Assembly (NCBI GenBank): GCA_013339765.2 | Contig: CM023449.1 | Span: 199,727,422 to 199,791,421 of the forward strand | Source of the DNA: Haemaphysalis longicornis | Taxonomy: Eukaryota; Arthropoda; Arachnida; Ixodida; Ixodidae | Length of the DNA: 64,000 nt | Direction: 5' to 3' | In this document: one piece after another, positions 21,134 to 32,900 of the stretch | Position numbering within the stretch: position 1 is the stretch's first letter | Layout: each line of letters opens with the position of its first letter | Made by a program: the position numbers and the translations under genes | The notes under the pieces: model-generated | Seen by the model: only the letters and a program-made list of their open reading frames with translations | Told to the model about the DNA's origin: nothing | The model's database searches: none

Positions 21134-22270
21134 AGCCCGTCGCACTAACCAGTTTGCGGCTCTAGGGACTCTAGATGTAGCAAAAGCTTTTGATAGCGTG
21201 AAATACCCTGTGTTATTGTCCCGGTTACAAGTCTTAAACTTGCCAAGGTACGTTATAGCTTGGATTTGCCAATATCTGAGAGACAGGCAGTTCAGTTGTA
21301 TAAAATTAAATGTTTCTTCTTCACAGCGGCCACAGTTTAGGGGTGCACCGCAAGGGGTGGTCCTTTCCGCTGTTCTTTTTAACATCCTTGTAAGCGCTAT
21401 TCCGGTGGTTTCTGGTGTCTGCTAAATATGTCTATGCGGACCATATTGCGTTTTTTGCATCCTTACCTGACATTCAACACTTTACGCAATAACGCAGTCA
21501 TATCTGAACCTTATGGCCTCCTGGTTGGACAGTATTTGTCTTTCTACGAATGTCAACAAATGTTCCATACTAGTTTTTACGATCTCAACAATTGTTAACA
21601 TTACTCTCAGTTACCGACAGTGCATAATTCCTCAGGTTCCTTCTTTACAGTATCTTGGGATAATATACACAAGTGAGCTTGCTTGGAGCCCCCATATAGC
21701 CCTCATAGAGGCCAAAGGTACAAGTGCTGTTGGTATGCTGAGGCGTCTCAGTCATACAAACAAGGATATGAGCAGAGAGACCATCCTTACGCTCACCCCA
21801 TTTTAGAGTTTAAACTTGTGCTATTCGCTGGGTCCGCGGGGTATAAGCTACATCGTCTGGTTCTTCTGGAACGCCAGGTTCTTCGCTGCTGCTTACGTTT
21901 ACCTAATAATGCAGATAATGCAGTAGTTTACTTGGAAGCGCACGTTCCTCCTCTGCCTAATAAGTTTCGGATACTAACCATGGAAACTTTTCTGAGAGCT
22001 TATAGCTATGAAGTGAACAGGGAGCAGTTGATCTTTTTTGCTGAACAAGCTGCATTTCTGGTGCACCAATGGCCTAGATGCTTATGTCCGCAAAGCACTT
22101 TGGTACAGAGCTTCCTTTCTCTATGGGGTGTAGCAATAAATCAGGTTATTTCATATCTTAACAGGAGTTCTCTTTCTATCAGTTTCTGGAACATTTTTCC
22201 CAAAAATTCTAGACTGTTACCAGGCCGACTGCTCAATCGTCTTCTCCAAGGTTATTTGGCCTCCATGTAG
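21134..22270 (+). pseudogene. I-clade RT, palm to thumb
   Basis: LDVAKAFDSV (21170-21199) carries the first catalytic Asp. FRGAPQGVVLSAVLFNILV holds the conserved GxPQG block as GAPQG. After a frameshift at about 21425 the catalytic box reads YADH (21433-21444) instead of YADD, so the second Asp of the box is lost. Thumb-region blocks (PSLQYLGIIYTSELAWSPHI, GTSAVGMLRRLS) and a long connector follow to about 22270. The protein would make cDNA at the target site. This copy cannot. Confidence 0.85.
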
Positions 22271-22720
22271 TCAGGTGGTATAACATATACAGATGCCTCT
22301 CAACGAGAAGAAAAATCGGGTATAGGTATATTTTCCTTCCCTTAACGGGTCGTCTTCGGTTCGTCTGGTTGATTTTATCCCCATATTCTTTCGCAATTCC
22401 TGGCAATTGTCCTGGCACTACGAAAGCTGGATGCATCAATTATATCTCTAATCATAATTTCAGATTCCATTTCTGTATGTTTAGCCCTTTCTTCCCTTAA
22501 AGATATTCCCCTTCTTCGGACACTTCGGTCTTTCATGCCACCTGACCTCACTGAAATTACTCTTCTTTGGGTTCCTGGTTATGCGGGGATCACACTCAAC
22601 GAGACCACCGACTCTCTATCAAGGATCGCACTTTCTGGGCCTGTTGTAGACGTCGTTGAGCCGACACCTTTATTAACCGCTGCTAGTTACCTTAAGATGC
22701 TGAAACTCCAATAACAGCAG
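22271..22720 (+). pseudogene. I-clade RNase H domain
   Basis: YTDAS (22286-22300) holds the first catalytic Asp. After a frameshift come FLAIVLALRKLDASIIS and SDSISVCLALSSL (22460 region), then LWVPGYAGITLNETTDSL (22566-22620). In the last block the usual catalytic-region His is Tyr, while Asn-Glu and Asp are kept. RNase H removes the RNA strand of the hybrid during retrotransposition. Frameshifts and a stop near 22713 make it inactive. Confidence 0.8.
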
Positions 22721-22804
22721 GAATCGATAGTATTGTCCTTATGAAATTTTAATCATCTGAAATTCTCATGGAAACTTGAATGGGGCCCTTTACGGAAATT
22801 AGAG

Positions 22805-23113
22805 GTGGTTATTACAGCCCTTCGTTGTCGAGTACCCCAGTTAAATAAGTACTTACACAGGTATCGTCTGGCGCCAACAGCTCTGTGCAGCTATTGTAAC
22901 GGAGACGAGTGTGTGGAACACTACCTCTTGACATGCCAACGTTTTTCAAGTCTCAGACGTGAGTCCCTGGAGGAGCCGCTGTGCAGTTTGGGAATATCCC
23001 TAGCAGTGCCGGCTCTACTATCATTCGGGGCATCCGAAATTGGGTTCTGCCGACGGGGTGTATGCTCTGCCCTCCTGCTCTTCATTGAAAATTCCAACAG
23101 ATTCACTTTGTGA
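22805..23113 (+). pseudogene. I-clade ORF2 C-terminal zinc region
   Basis: An open tail of about 100 codons in a different frame from the RNase H remnant. It contains CSYCNGDECVEHYLLTC (22885-22935), a clean C-x2-C-x7-H-x4-C cluster typical of the C-terminus of I-group ORF2 proteins. It ends at a natural stop. The role is probably nucleic-acid binding (family knowledge). Confidence 0.8.
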
Positions 23114-23280
23114 TTGCGATTGGTCACCGTCGCCTTGATCTATCCAGTCTTTTTCTGTAGTTTATGGAAGCAAAACTCTTTCAACCAGTCTAAATTATCG
23201 TTTTAAGCGATCTCTTCATTAGATAAAAATTCCATTTATTTTAACCGTCCTCTGCTGATTGGCCGATCCCCTGATTTTGT

Positions 23281-26200
23281 ATGCGCCATATTTGAACGCG
23301 AAACAACAAAAGCCTTGTTGAACAAGTCGGCATTGCAGATTTTCTGAGCTGCACTTCCTTTTCATCCACTGTCTCCATCTCGTTCACTGGCTGATTGCTA
23401 TAATGCGTGACTTCCTATGCTCACTTAAACGCTTGTATTGATCGAAGCTTCCGTCTTCAGCCTTGCGATCGACTACCGGCCGATGTGCTGAGCGTTCGGC
23501 ACAATATATCTCGGGTGTGCGGAATCTCTGGCATAACCTTTCCTCCTGGAGAATTCCTCCTGGGGGTGATCTGTCCCCAACCTTTACTTAGCCCCACTGA
23601 CATGCTTCACCTAATGAAATGACGCCCAGATCATGGGTGGCGCGTGCGGCTCCAACAATACTGGGATCGTTGCTAGGCTGCGCTGTGCATATAAGCCGAC
23701 GTCCTCTGTCCGCAAGCAAAAACAAAACAAAGAAACAATAGCCGTTCGGCGCCCCTTCGTTTCGGGTGTATATCCTAATGTGGCAGTGGCAATGGAAGTG
23801 TTAATTATCACTTAGCAAAAGACGGCCAAAATCGCGAGCCAATTGTGTCCCACGACATGCGTCCCCACCACCCAGATTCATTTCACTAGGCATAGTCGAT
23901 GACTGCTACCCCTTTTTGCTCCTTCAAAGCCAGCGAAAGAAATATTTTTAGGTGGAGGGCAGTTCAGTAAGGCCCCCCGGTTTGTTTCGTGAGCAGCCAA
24001 AACCACAGCCACGAGCGACGATAACGGTGAGCAGGTGAGAAAGAAGTGAGCAAGTGTTCCGCGGACAGAGAGGTGATGATGGGAAGGTGCTTCAATAAAA
24101 CACGATGTTGGGCTAGTTGGTACAACAACACGTTTTATTTAAATACCTTTCTAGTACAGTGGGCCCTTTTGTTTCTGTGTCTTCTCTTCCTCAATCCTCT
24201 GCCGACCTAAGCCATATTGCCTAGGCAGAATGCCATGCGAGACTCATGACGTTTCCCATAAAAGAAAGGTTTGGTAGCGCCTCTCTCGTCTGCCACCATC
24301 CTCGTCTTTTTTGCGCAAAGTCTCCCCCTTCGGTATGCACCTACTAGCCCAACAACACGTTTTATTGAAATACCAACGGAGGTTCGCCAACACTGGCATG
24401 AACTGCTGGCACACCAAGAGAACACAACCTTACCTTAAAAATCCGAGATAGGCTGCTTCTTTACAGGCATTTAACATACAGATGCAGACTCAGAAAACGC
24501 TATGCAATTATCACACGTTTACACTACCTAAACGGTACACCATACCATATTCGACATGCTCGGACAATAACCCTGCATGTTTTTGTTTATATTCTGTAAA
24601 TTGATTAGCAAAAAAACAAAATTTGCCCAAAAATATGACCCAGATGCTACCTCTTCATCCGTCATTGTTTTTAACTAATAAACACCTAATATGAAGAAAA
24701 TGTCTTTAGGGCTATACAATTCCCCTTGTAGTCCAATTAAAGTGTTTCCTGATACTACACGTAGTGCCAGAGCCCCTCTTACGATACGTGTAGTTCTCAG
24801 TATCAGTTAGGCGATCTCAAGCTTTAAACCTCCCATTCTCATTACAAGATTCAATTTTCCTCTCCTGTTTTACATAAAGCCATCTATAAAACCACATATG
24901 TGTTTTCTACATTAAGGTTTTTATATTATACAGCATATTTTCACACTCAATTTGACTTAGACACCATGTTTTCTCTCTTCGGCGTTTTTTGTCTTTCCGC
25001 CACAAAATTAACACATATCCTTTACCGTTCTGCAGAATCCATTCTCGTTCGACTCATTCCCCTAATTAAAATACCTAATACACATGCGACTTTGAATGAA
25101 AAGAGTTCGAAAAGTTTGTCACGAAGCAGGAAGAAAGAAAAGGGAAGTTGGGCCATCCTTTGCGTACACGAGCCGAGAATAGTTTTAAGCAATTATTGCC
25201 TGTTGTCGCCTGATTGGACCCAAATGACTGCGAACGAGGGCGTTATTTTTTGTGAACCGTCGATTAGCCGGGCGAAAGAGCGGTCACCGAGCGGAGAAAG
25301 AAAACCCCACCACCGGCCTTTTATCGATGTGCCTACGAGAATCTAGCACAAAATCGATGTAAAGCCACCCATACGTGACAAGGAAAATTATTGCTTTCTG
25401 ACATTTTTTTTTTCAAAGTAGCTACGGCTTTCGACACGGTAATTACAGCCCGAAGCTTATAACGGAAATCGATGTTCTCACTGCTGCTGCAATTGTGCTG
25501 GCCGCGTTTGACGTTGATGAGCTTTGTTCATTTCACACCACAGATTTTAATTTTGTAGGTGCATGTAAGTTAATAGGAACCAAGTTTTTAATATTAGGAT
25601 GCGTATTTAATTTTTATTTAAAGATATATAACTTTTACCGAACCAATAGTGTGTAAATAGGTTTAGCGCCAAATAAAAAAGAACGGGGTTCATCTCAGCA
25701 GAAAAAATTAATTAGATATTCGTTACTGAGGTAAGCAGCAAGTTGTGGTACCCAGAAGTAACTTTTATTCTTTTGTTTGTGAATTAGCGCTAGAAACACT
25801 GGACGATGTCCGTTAAACAAACAGGATTTTAGCATTGCGACTGAAAAGCAGCGCAATTTATCTTAATGAATGAATTTAAGTTTTGTTTGTTTCTGTAAGT
25901 ACTAGTAAGAGGCAAGGAAATATAGAACTATGAATTAAGTTAATGCTCGCTAAGAGGGTGTTCTTTATTATCACAAAAAACGATTTAAATTTTCCTGTTT
26001 GACTTGCTGAAATAGTCTGTCCAACAATGCGATGCGAAACGATATGCGAAAGTGCAGAATCAAAACAACTGCGACCAATGATTTGAAAATGCAATCGTCT
26101 TCTAAGTAGTTGACAACTGGCTTTCGTTGGTTGTCTCATATTGCTCTTTGCGGTATTTTCCCAGCTCCGAAATCATCCTCCCAGAATTATACAGTCGCCT

Positions 26201-27424
26201 TTAGCCTGGTAAAAACTTTCAGTTCTTAAATGTAGTCGGTGAATAAACTTCTGGCAGCTATGTTCTTAGAATGTGCCATCTTCATTTTACACTTCTGTGC
26301 ACATTAACACGCGTATTTACATTGCTAGCAGTGTACAAGTAAATATTGCTCTTATTTTTCGCGCATCCCGAGGAAAAAAATTAGCATTAAGAAAACTCTG
26401 GAAAGTCATTCCGGTTCATTATTCACTTCAAAAACTTGTTTTTTTTCGTAGATGTGTTATTCAACCTGCTCCCTAACTTGAATAGTGTGCATGATCAAAA
26501 GTATAGAAACATTCAAAAACTTGAAAAAACTAAACTTAAAAACACATTTGATAGTTTTTACTCCGGGATGGCAGTCAGATTCAATGTAATATTGCGATAT
26601 TGTGGCCCACGAATTGACAAGGGCACAAGGAAACGTTTGTTGCAAAGAATACTTTTATGCGTCTTTTATCTGCTGGAACCAAGAAGCAATAACAAATGTT
26701 CCGGCTTCAAAAGAGGGCCACCTACTTACAAACAATTGTGGACCAGGCAAAGAACGACAGCCCCCTATCTTTCATTTATAGCCAATATTGTTTACAACGC
26801 AAATCAAAGACAAAAAGAGAGAGAAAGGACATAACAGGAGCATTAGCGCAATCATGCCTTACAATAAATATGGGTGCGTAATAATAAATGTCTTTTTTTT
26901 AAAGAAAGAGCCTAAGGTATTCAGATCTACTTAGCTACAATCTGGAAAATAGGACCGCCGCGAAATCTTTGTGCGCAAATTTCTAAAGCCCAATAAATAC
27001 CTAGCTAGCGAAACAACTGCGGAAGTCGTGAAAGGTCAGCTTGGGATCCGCATGCCTGTGCTTCTTTTGCGCAGGGTCTTCTTTAATGAAGTTATGGCGG
27101 TAGCACTCTACCATATAAAATTTTAGGTCCGTTGATGCTGGCGCCCACACAAACTAAAATAAAAGATATATTCTCCTATTGTGGCGCCACCTTTCTCTAA
27201 GTGTTTCTAGGTACAAAACAGTATTCTTGCTTGCCATCTGACTACGAACTTCGGTTATGCGGCATGCCGTTTTGAGTACTTTGGAAAAATTGGCTTTAAA
27301 AAGAATCCGTTTTATGTGCAGAGCCGCAGCGAGCTGGCAGTTTTTTACTTCGCCTCCCTAAAAATGCGGGCTTATACAGGCCAAAAAAAAATAAGGAAGC
27401 TCACACTAACGCGTAAAGCAGAAC
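23281..27424. other. No recognisable gene; diverse short repeats
   Basis: About 4.1 kb. I see a 25-bp direct repeat (CAACAACACGTTTTATT-type) at 24123-24147 and 24350-24374 and a GGGCTAGTTGGT motif at 24110-24121. The longest open frame (24900-25346 plus, 148 codons) has no recognised domain and reads through AT-rich sequence. No element assigned. Confidence 0.4.
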
Positions 27425-27480
27425 AAGAAGAACAAAAAATTTATTTGCCGAAAACATATTTACATAATAAAATATACAGA

Positions 27481-27518
27481 AGGAGGTCCCAGAGCACGAG
27501 GCTCGAGGGGGACCTCCT
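27481..27518 (-). promoter_or_regulatory. 3' UTR stem-loop of the L2/CR1-like LINE
   Basis: AGGAGGTCCC and GGGACCTCCT pair perfectly over 10 bp with an 18-nt loop, close to the element's 3' end. In LINEs such a structure may be the recognition site for the element's own reverse transcriptase. That role is inference. Similar stem-loops precede CTGTAT/CAGTAT in the other two L2/CR1-like tails in this window. Confidence 0.6.
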
Positions 27519-27762
27519 ATTACAGGTAGAAAATAAAAAAATTCAATTCTGCAGCAAAGTCAGCAGTGAAAAGAAGGTGTAATGCGTTAGTGCGAAATAC
27601 AACTCAAAGACCTTTTTATGGATGCTATATGTGCACCATGCGAAATTTAACAAAGATCGTTGAAAACAATGTCGCAAAAATAGTAAAGTAATATACAGGT
27701 CAGGAGTGCAATGACAAATACAGCGTAAAAACATAGGGTCCAACCAGTGAAGCCAATTATTC

Positions 27763-28361
27763 ATTGAGGTTGAGTAAATATCCACGGAGATTGTTCTTAA
27801 AGCTTGGTAACGATAGCGATTGTTTTGATTCTGTCGGGAGGGAATTCCTGTTATTTACAGCAACAAAAAGCAGTATTCACCTCGCCATAATTGGTGCGTA
27901 TATTAAATAGAAGTAGGTTGCCAGTCGAAGCGAACCTGGTGGAATTCAAATTTTTTAGTGAATTGCGCTTGAATATGCTAAATGAACACAGGTCATGCAC
28001 AATATGAACAGGTAAACGAGGAGGCTGAATTTCACGAGATTTTAGACCGTGAGTATACACTATTCTGTAACTAACAATGAAGCGTTAGTCCGGTATGGAC
28101 TGAAAGTGATGATCCGAATAGCTGGGTTCTGCAGATGTTGTAAAGGAATTACGTGGGTCGGGTATGTATCGCCCCAACGATGCGGCGCAGTACAAGAAAT
28201 GACTGAACAAAAGCAAAGTAAAGTGAGATTAGTGTGGGAGTTTTAAAGAATGGGCGGGCCTTTAAGAGGATGCGAATGCCGAATGCAGCTTTCCGTTTGA
28301 CAAGGGCAATATGGTCAGTGTACTTCAATTTGTATCGAGAATAACACCCAGGAATGAACAT
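27763..28361 (-). pseudogene. L2/CR1-like RT C-terminal region
   Basis: Thumb and tail: a YTDHIALVKRKAAFGI-like block near 28300, then LVLRRIVGAIHTRPT. A later frame gives NSTRFASTGNLLLFNIRTNY and, after a further shift, AVNNRNSLPTESKQSL and LPSFKNNLRGYLLNLNE with a stop at about 27762. The TRFAS...RTN block is the same as in the nested fragment at 20546-21133, so the two are related. Confidence 0.75.
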
Positions 28362-28364
28362 TGG

Positions 28365-29491
28365 TTAAGCCATAGGTATTGAACAATTGTTCGACAAGAT
28401 AACTGGATTGCAGGTGAGTGGCTTTTGGTGTGAGTGGAAAACCATAAAAGTTGTATTAGTTGCATTAATGTGTAGGACAGTTATTACGGCACCAAAAACC
28501 AAAATACTGTTGAAATCATTGCTGAGGTTAGACGTAACGGAGAAAACTGATGTACTAGATGATAATATGGTCGTGTCATCTGCATATAGAAATGGTTCAC
28601 AGCTAGTAAGGCAGGTGGGAAGATCATTCATATAGATTAAAAATAAGATTGGCCCGACGATTGATCCTTGTGGAACGCCTGTATTTGCGGTTTTGAAACT
28701 TGTTGTTACGTTAGATATAAATACGGCCAGCTTCCTGTTTGACAAATCACTACTAATAAAAGTTAGAGCTGAACCAACTACACCTATGGCTTCGAGTTTG
28801 GCTAACAAGATACTGTGAATAAAAAAATCAAAGGCTTTGCTAAAGTCTACAAATAACGCGCCAGCGTAGCATCTAGAGTCTATTGCAGTTCTAATTTCAT
28901 CTGTGAAAGAAAGCACAGCGCAGTCAGGTCGACAAACCAGCCTGCAAGCTATATTGATGAGGTGAGAGGATGTTAAATTTGGATAGATATTTGATCAAGC
29001 GATTTACGAAACAAGATGGAGATGGCAACAAGAATGGCAAGATGGAGATCGGACCGTAATTGGCAGCATATTCTCTGTTTCCTTTTTTAAAGACTGGAAT
29101 TACTTTAGCATTTTTAAGCTGTTGGGGAAATACTCCGGTTGAAAACATCAAGTTAATCACATAATTCAAGGGGGTTCCTATGGCATACTGTAATACTTTA
29201 ATAGTACTAGGATGAATATGATCAAGGAATGCACTAGTTACTTTGAAGTTTGATGTCTTCAATTATGGCAGTGATTTCATGGGGGGTAGTCGGGAAAAAG
29301 AAAAAGGACTGGGGAAGTCGTTGTAATGGTTGAGGTTCAGTTCGAGGCGTGTGGAGTTTGCTCCCACAGAGTTGTTCATTAAATATATTTGCAATGTAGA
29401 ATGAGTCATTGTACTCGATGTCGGAGGATATTAATTTCGATACATGAGAGTGCTTCGCTTGATTGTTAAGGAAATTGTAATTATTTTCCAT
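28365..29491 (-). pseudogene. L2/CR1-like reverse transcriptase
   Basis: In order: FNEQLCGSKL; after a frameshift near 29250, FLDHIHPSTIKVLQYAIG, INLMFSTGVFPQQLKNAKVI and PVFKKGNREYAANYGPIS; after a break near 28920, LFVDFSKAFD (about 28827-28853), NTGVPQGSIVGPILFLIYMN and YADDT (about 28572-28586). Catalytic Asp residues in FVDFSKAFD and YADD are kept. The enzyme would reverse-transcribe its own RNA at a nicked target. Two frame breaks prevent this. Confidence 0.87.
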
Positions 29492-29910
29492 TTCTGTTTT
29501 ACGTCGTTGCCTGCCTGATCAATGTTATTTTCGTAAAATCTTCTTTTGGCTGTGTTCAGCAGTCTATTAAGGGTATTGCAGTACATTTTATACCGTTCCT
29601 TTACTTCGTGTTAAAAGGCCGGTTTTTTTGTTTTCTTATACATATTTTCTTTTTTTCGCATAGACTTCAGTAGTCCATTAGTTAGCCAGGGGCTGTGAGG
29701 AGCTGGGAACTTTCTATTACCCTTAACAACCGCCGAAGCCTTATCCGAACACTCTTTAACAAAGCATACCCTCTTATTATAGGCCGATTCAGCGTCTGTT
29801 AACGTACAAACATCTGACCAATCCGCCTGAAGCACCTGGCTAGCAAACTCTTCCTTATTAAGCACAGTTTTATAAAATGTCCTATTTTGTTTTTTTCCCG
29901 TGGCAGTCGA
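29492..29910 (-). pseudogene. L2/CR1-like ORF2 linker after endonuclease
   Basis: Reads EEFASQVLQADWSDVCTLTD, FVKECSDKASAVVKG, HSPWLTNGLLKSMRKKENMY and, after a stop at the end of KKTKKPAF, NRLLNTAKRRFYENNIDQ. The DW..V and PWLT..L..S...K blocks are characteristic of the segment between endonuclease and RT in L2/CR1-type proteins. The endonuclease itself is absent beyond about 29950, giving the 5' truncation point. Confidence 0.75.
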
Positions 29911-29950
29911 GACGAAAAAATATCATTTGCTTAAAAGTACCGAAGCTGGA

Positions 29951-32900
29951 CGCAACAGAAGCATGTTTCCTCTTTTTTGCATCACGGCGTTGTTTAAGCG
30001 TCGCCGCTCTACGAGCGACCACATCTGGATGTTCATCTTACTCCATCGCACACGTCCTCTGCGCGCGCATCGCCTTCCTTCGTCACGCGGACTTATCGCT
30101 GCGGCGGCGGCGTCCTCGCCTCCCTCCACCAGGTGGCGGCACGGGTCCTGCGCGCTTCTCCATTCTCTCCTCGACTATCTCTCCTCAGGGGGTGTGGTTT
30201 GACCTCTAGCTCTCAAGGTCAAAACTGGTCACCCCGCGAAGACTGCCCGAGCAACGTGGCATCAAAAAAGTATAGCAAATAATTTCTGGCGTCTGTCTGC
30301 AATTCGCTGCACTTCAGTTAATAACCGCAGCCCGTGCCATACCGATAAAACGTACCAAAGGAGTGTCTTTAGTATTACATTGTAGTTGCGCGGGAAGCAT
30401 ATGCTTGTTTATACAAGGCAACACATGCGGAAGGTTTTGTAAAGGTTGTCAATGCAGAAATAGTAAGATAACAAGTATCATCATAGCCATAATAGTATAG
30501 CGTGGGCCAAATTGCCATGAGGGACAAATACAGCAAGAGAATACAGATGAAATCGCTTCCGGTTGTAGTGTCATCTGCCCATTCCCCGTAATGGTAGCAA
30601 TATGACTCTTTAAAGGTTTCTTTTTTCTAACTTGTAAGGTACATAAAAGCACAAGCAGCGTCTCACAAACGTTGTCATTTCTTCACGCGGGACCTGTTTT
30701 TGTGGGCCGTGCCATAAATTTTCCCAATTTCCACACGGAGTTTTTGTATGCCTGGGCGTTCGTTACTGGCAAGAGTGAAAACTGGGCCAGCTGGTTAGGC
30801 ATCATTTTTAACTGCCCGGAGGAACAATTGGAGGAGAACACAGAGGTCGAGCGCAGCCCTGCGTGTACTCCGCCCCATTTCGTGCTTCCCTAATGTTAAA
30901 ATGATGGGTTCTTTAAATTATACGTTCGAAGTAACCCTTGTCCATTCTGTCATTTCTTCGTCCTTCACCAAAAAGATGGCACCTTGCATGGTTGGAAAAC
31001 GATCCCTAGCTTAACGCTATTCTCGGTCGTGTTCTACCTCCGGGGTATAGAGAAGAAATACTTAAGGGAGATGAAGACGAAGTTCCCGCTGAGATATGGC
31101 TTGTACGCCTGAGTGTGTACGTGCTTTGATATCTTGGAACCAACAAACGAACCAACAAGTAACATTAGAAAGAGCAAGCTCAGTGATCCTGCCAGAAAAC
31201 CTGTTGCTGACAGCTTGCTCCGAAAACGATTAAGAATCACGTAGCCGCATACCGGCACCATCCTAGGTGTTGTATATCCAGGACATGTGGGCACCTATGT
31301 CTCAAAGCCGAGCAGCTTTCAAATAAGGCGACTAACTCGGACACGGGCTCAGGTGGATTTTGGATGACACTTTTATTTTGCTCGATTGGAATGCGTGCTT
31401 CCATGTTCCCCCTATACTTATAAAATGCTGACTATATGAACTCTCAAAAGCTTGCTCCATCAGTTCACCTAGCTGCTTAACACGGCCGCCACGTCGTTGT
31501 GAACAGACATTGCTCGCGTGTCCCCGGAAGCTCCGGCACTGGACACCCAGTGGAGACCGATGCAGCGGGAATTTGGGGCCATAACTCCCGCCGAATTTTC
31601 AAAGCCCGCTAAATAACAATCTCCCTGCAATCTTTGTTATACGCGGTGCTTCATATGTCACCCGTGCAACCACCAGCTGTCTACCGCGAAGATTGCCCTG
31701 AGCTAACACTTCAGAGCCCGTTAGCGCCGTCGGAATAATGATCAATTGTGCATGACGAACCAAGCACGTGTGTTTTACCAGTAGCCGCACTGGACACACC
31801 GCCCGCACCTGTACTCGTAGCTGACTACGTCTGGACGAAATACCGTTCCCCGCACTTATCGTACTCTAAAGGTCACCCCAGTCAGTGTACAAATAACCCA
31901 GAAAAGCACTTCGCGCCAGTTATCTGACATCTCGATTTAGCTACCGCTCGCCTTCCTAAAACTCGTGTGCCTTGAAAGCTGCAGCCCTGCCATCATTCCT
32001 CTTTGATAACCTACACCACTCGCCGTCTAAGGCGGAGGAGGAAAAGGAAACTCTGGTTCGAACAAAAATTACTAAATTTTTCTACCTAAAACCTCACCGG
32101 TCTTATGGCCGTATTCTCAGATTGTCCTGCCATTGCAGGTGTTCCCTCAAATAGGCTCAGTGGCGGATATCGCAGTCCTTTTACATGCAAAAAACGAATT
32201 GAAGGATCTCCTCGACTGGAGGTTCAAGTGAACGAGGAATACAGAATAATTGGGTTTGTTCTAAAGTCACTGGGCGGTCGCTGCCTGACAGGTCCTTTTG
32301 ACCAACTGAAGCTAACCGCCGAGGTCAGGGCTGGCTAGCATGCTTTCCTACTGCAAAATGAAGTATCAAAGCACTCTCAAGGTCATGTTCAGAAATGCGC
32401 AGATTTGGTGGCAGAATTTGCAGGTGGGTGAAAAGGAGGTGAAAGCGACTGCGACTTGTATGGGGGTGGAATTATGCTTTCATGAGGGATGCCTCCTTGA
32501 GAGATGCCTTCATGATTACACTTAGGCCACAATATCCTTTGTGCAAATTCCGCTCTAGATGACTGTTTTACATGTGCTCTTGTTATCGCGTGCAGGAAAG
32601 GCACACCAAGTGACAATATTTTTTAATGAATAGAGCAGCAACTGAAAGACCATGTACAAATAGTTTCAGTTGTCTTCACAAGACATCTATAATATAAAGC
32701 TTGTAATTACATCCAGTTTAAAAATAACCAGAAATACTTTGTTATCCGCTATGTGCTTTATAACGTTTTGTGCTAATCATTGCCACTGACATCGGATATC
32801 ATGCGACGATTACACTTTACTCTTGCAAAATGAGACGTAGTAATAGACAAGCGCTTTCAAGCGTAGCAGAAGATGGGCCCCGTAGTGCTTATAGTATAAG

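Larger units (their letters stand above)
20180..23280 (+). mobile_element. I-clade LINE, 5'-truncated, with nested L2/CR1-like insertion
   Basis: The plus strand reads reverse transcriptase (20225-20545, then 21134 onward), RNase H (about 22270-22715) and a C-terminal zinc motif (22885-22935), with a stop at 23111-23113. RT followed by RNase H and a CCHC-like tail defines the I group of non-LTR retrotransposons. The endonuclease and ORF1 are not recognisable upstream. The element is interrupted at 20546-21133 by another LINE. Several frameshifts and stops show it is inactive. The 3' limit near 23280 is approximate. Confidence 0.82.
27425..29950 (-). mobile_element. L2/CR1-like LINE, 5'-truncated, with 3' UTR
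   Basis: The minus strand carries the post-endonuclease linker (29492-29910), a nearly complete reverse transcriptase (about 29491 to 28150), the C-terminal block ending near 27763, and about 330 bp of 3' UTR. The UTR has a 10-bp stem (AGGAGGTCCC/GGGACCTCCT, 27481-27518), then CTGTATA, AATAAA and a GTTCTT-type end near 27425. No RNase H follows the RT, as expected for L2/CR1. The catalytic boxes are intact but at least four frame breaks make it a pseudo-element. Confidence 0.87.
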
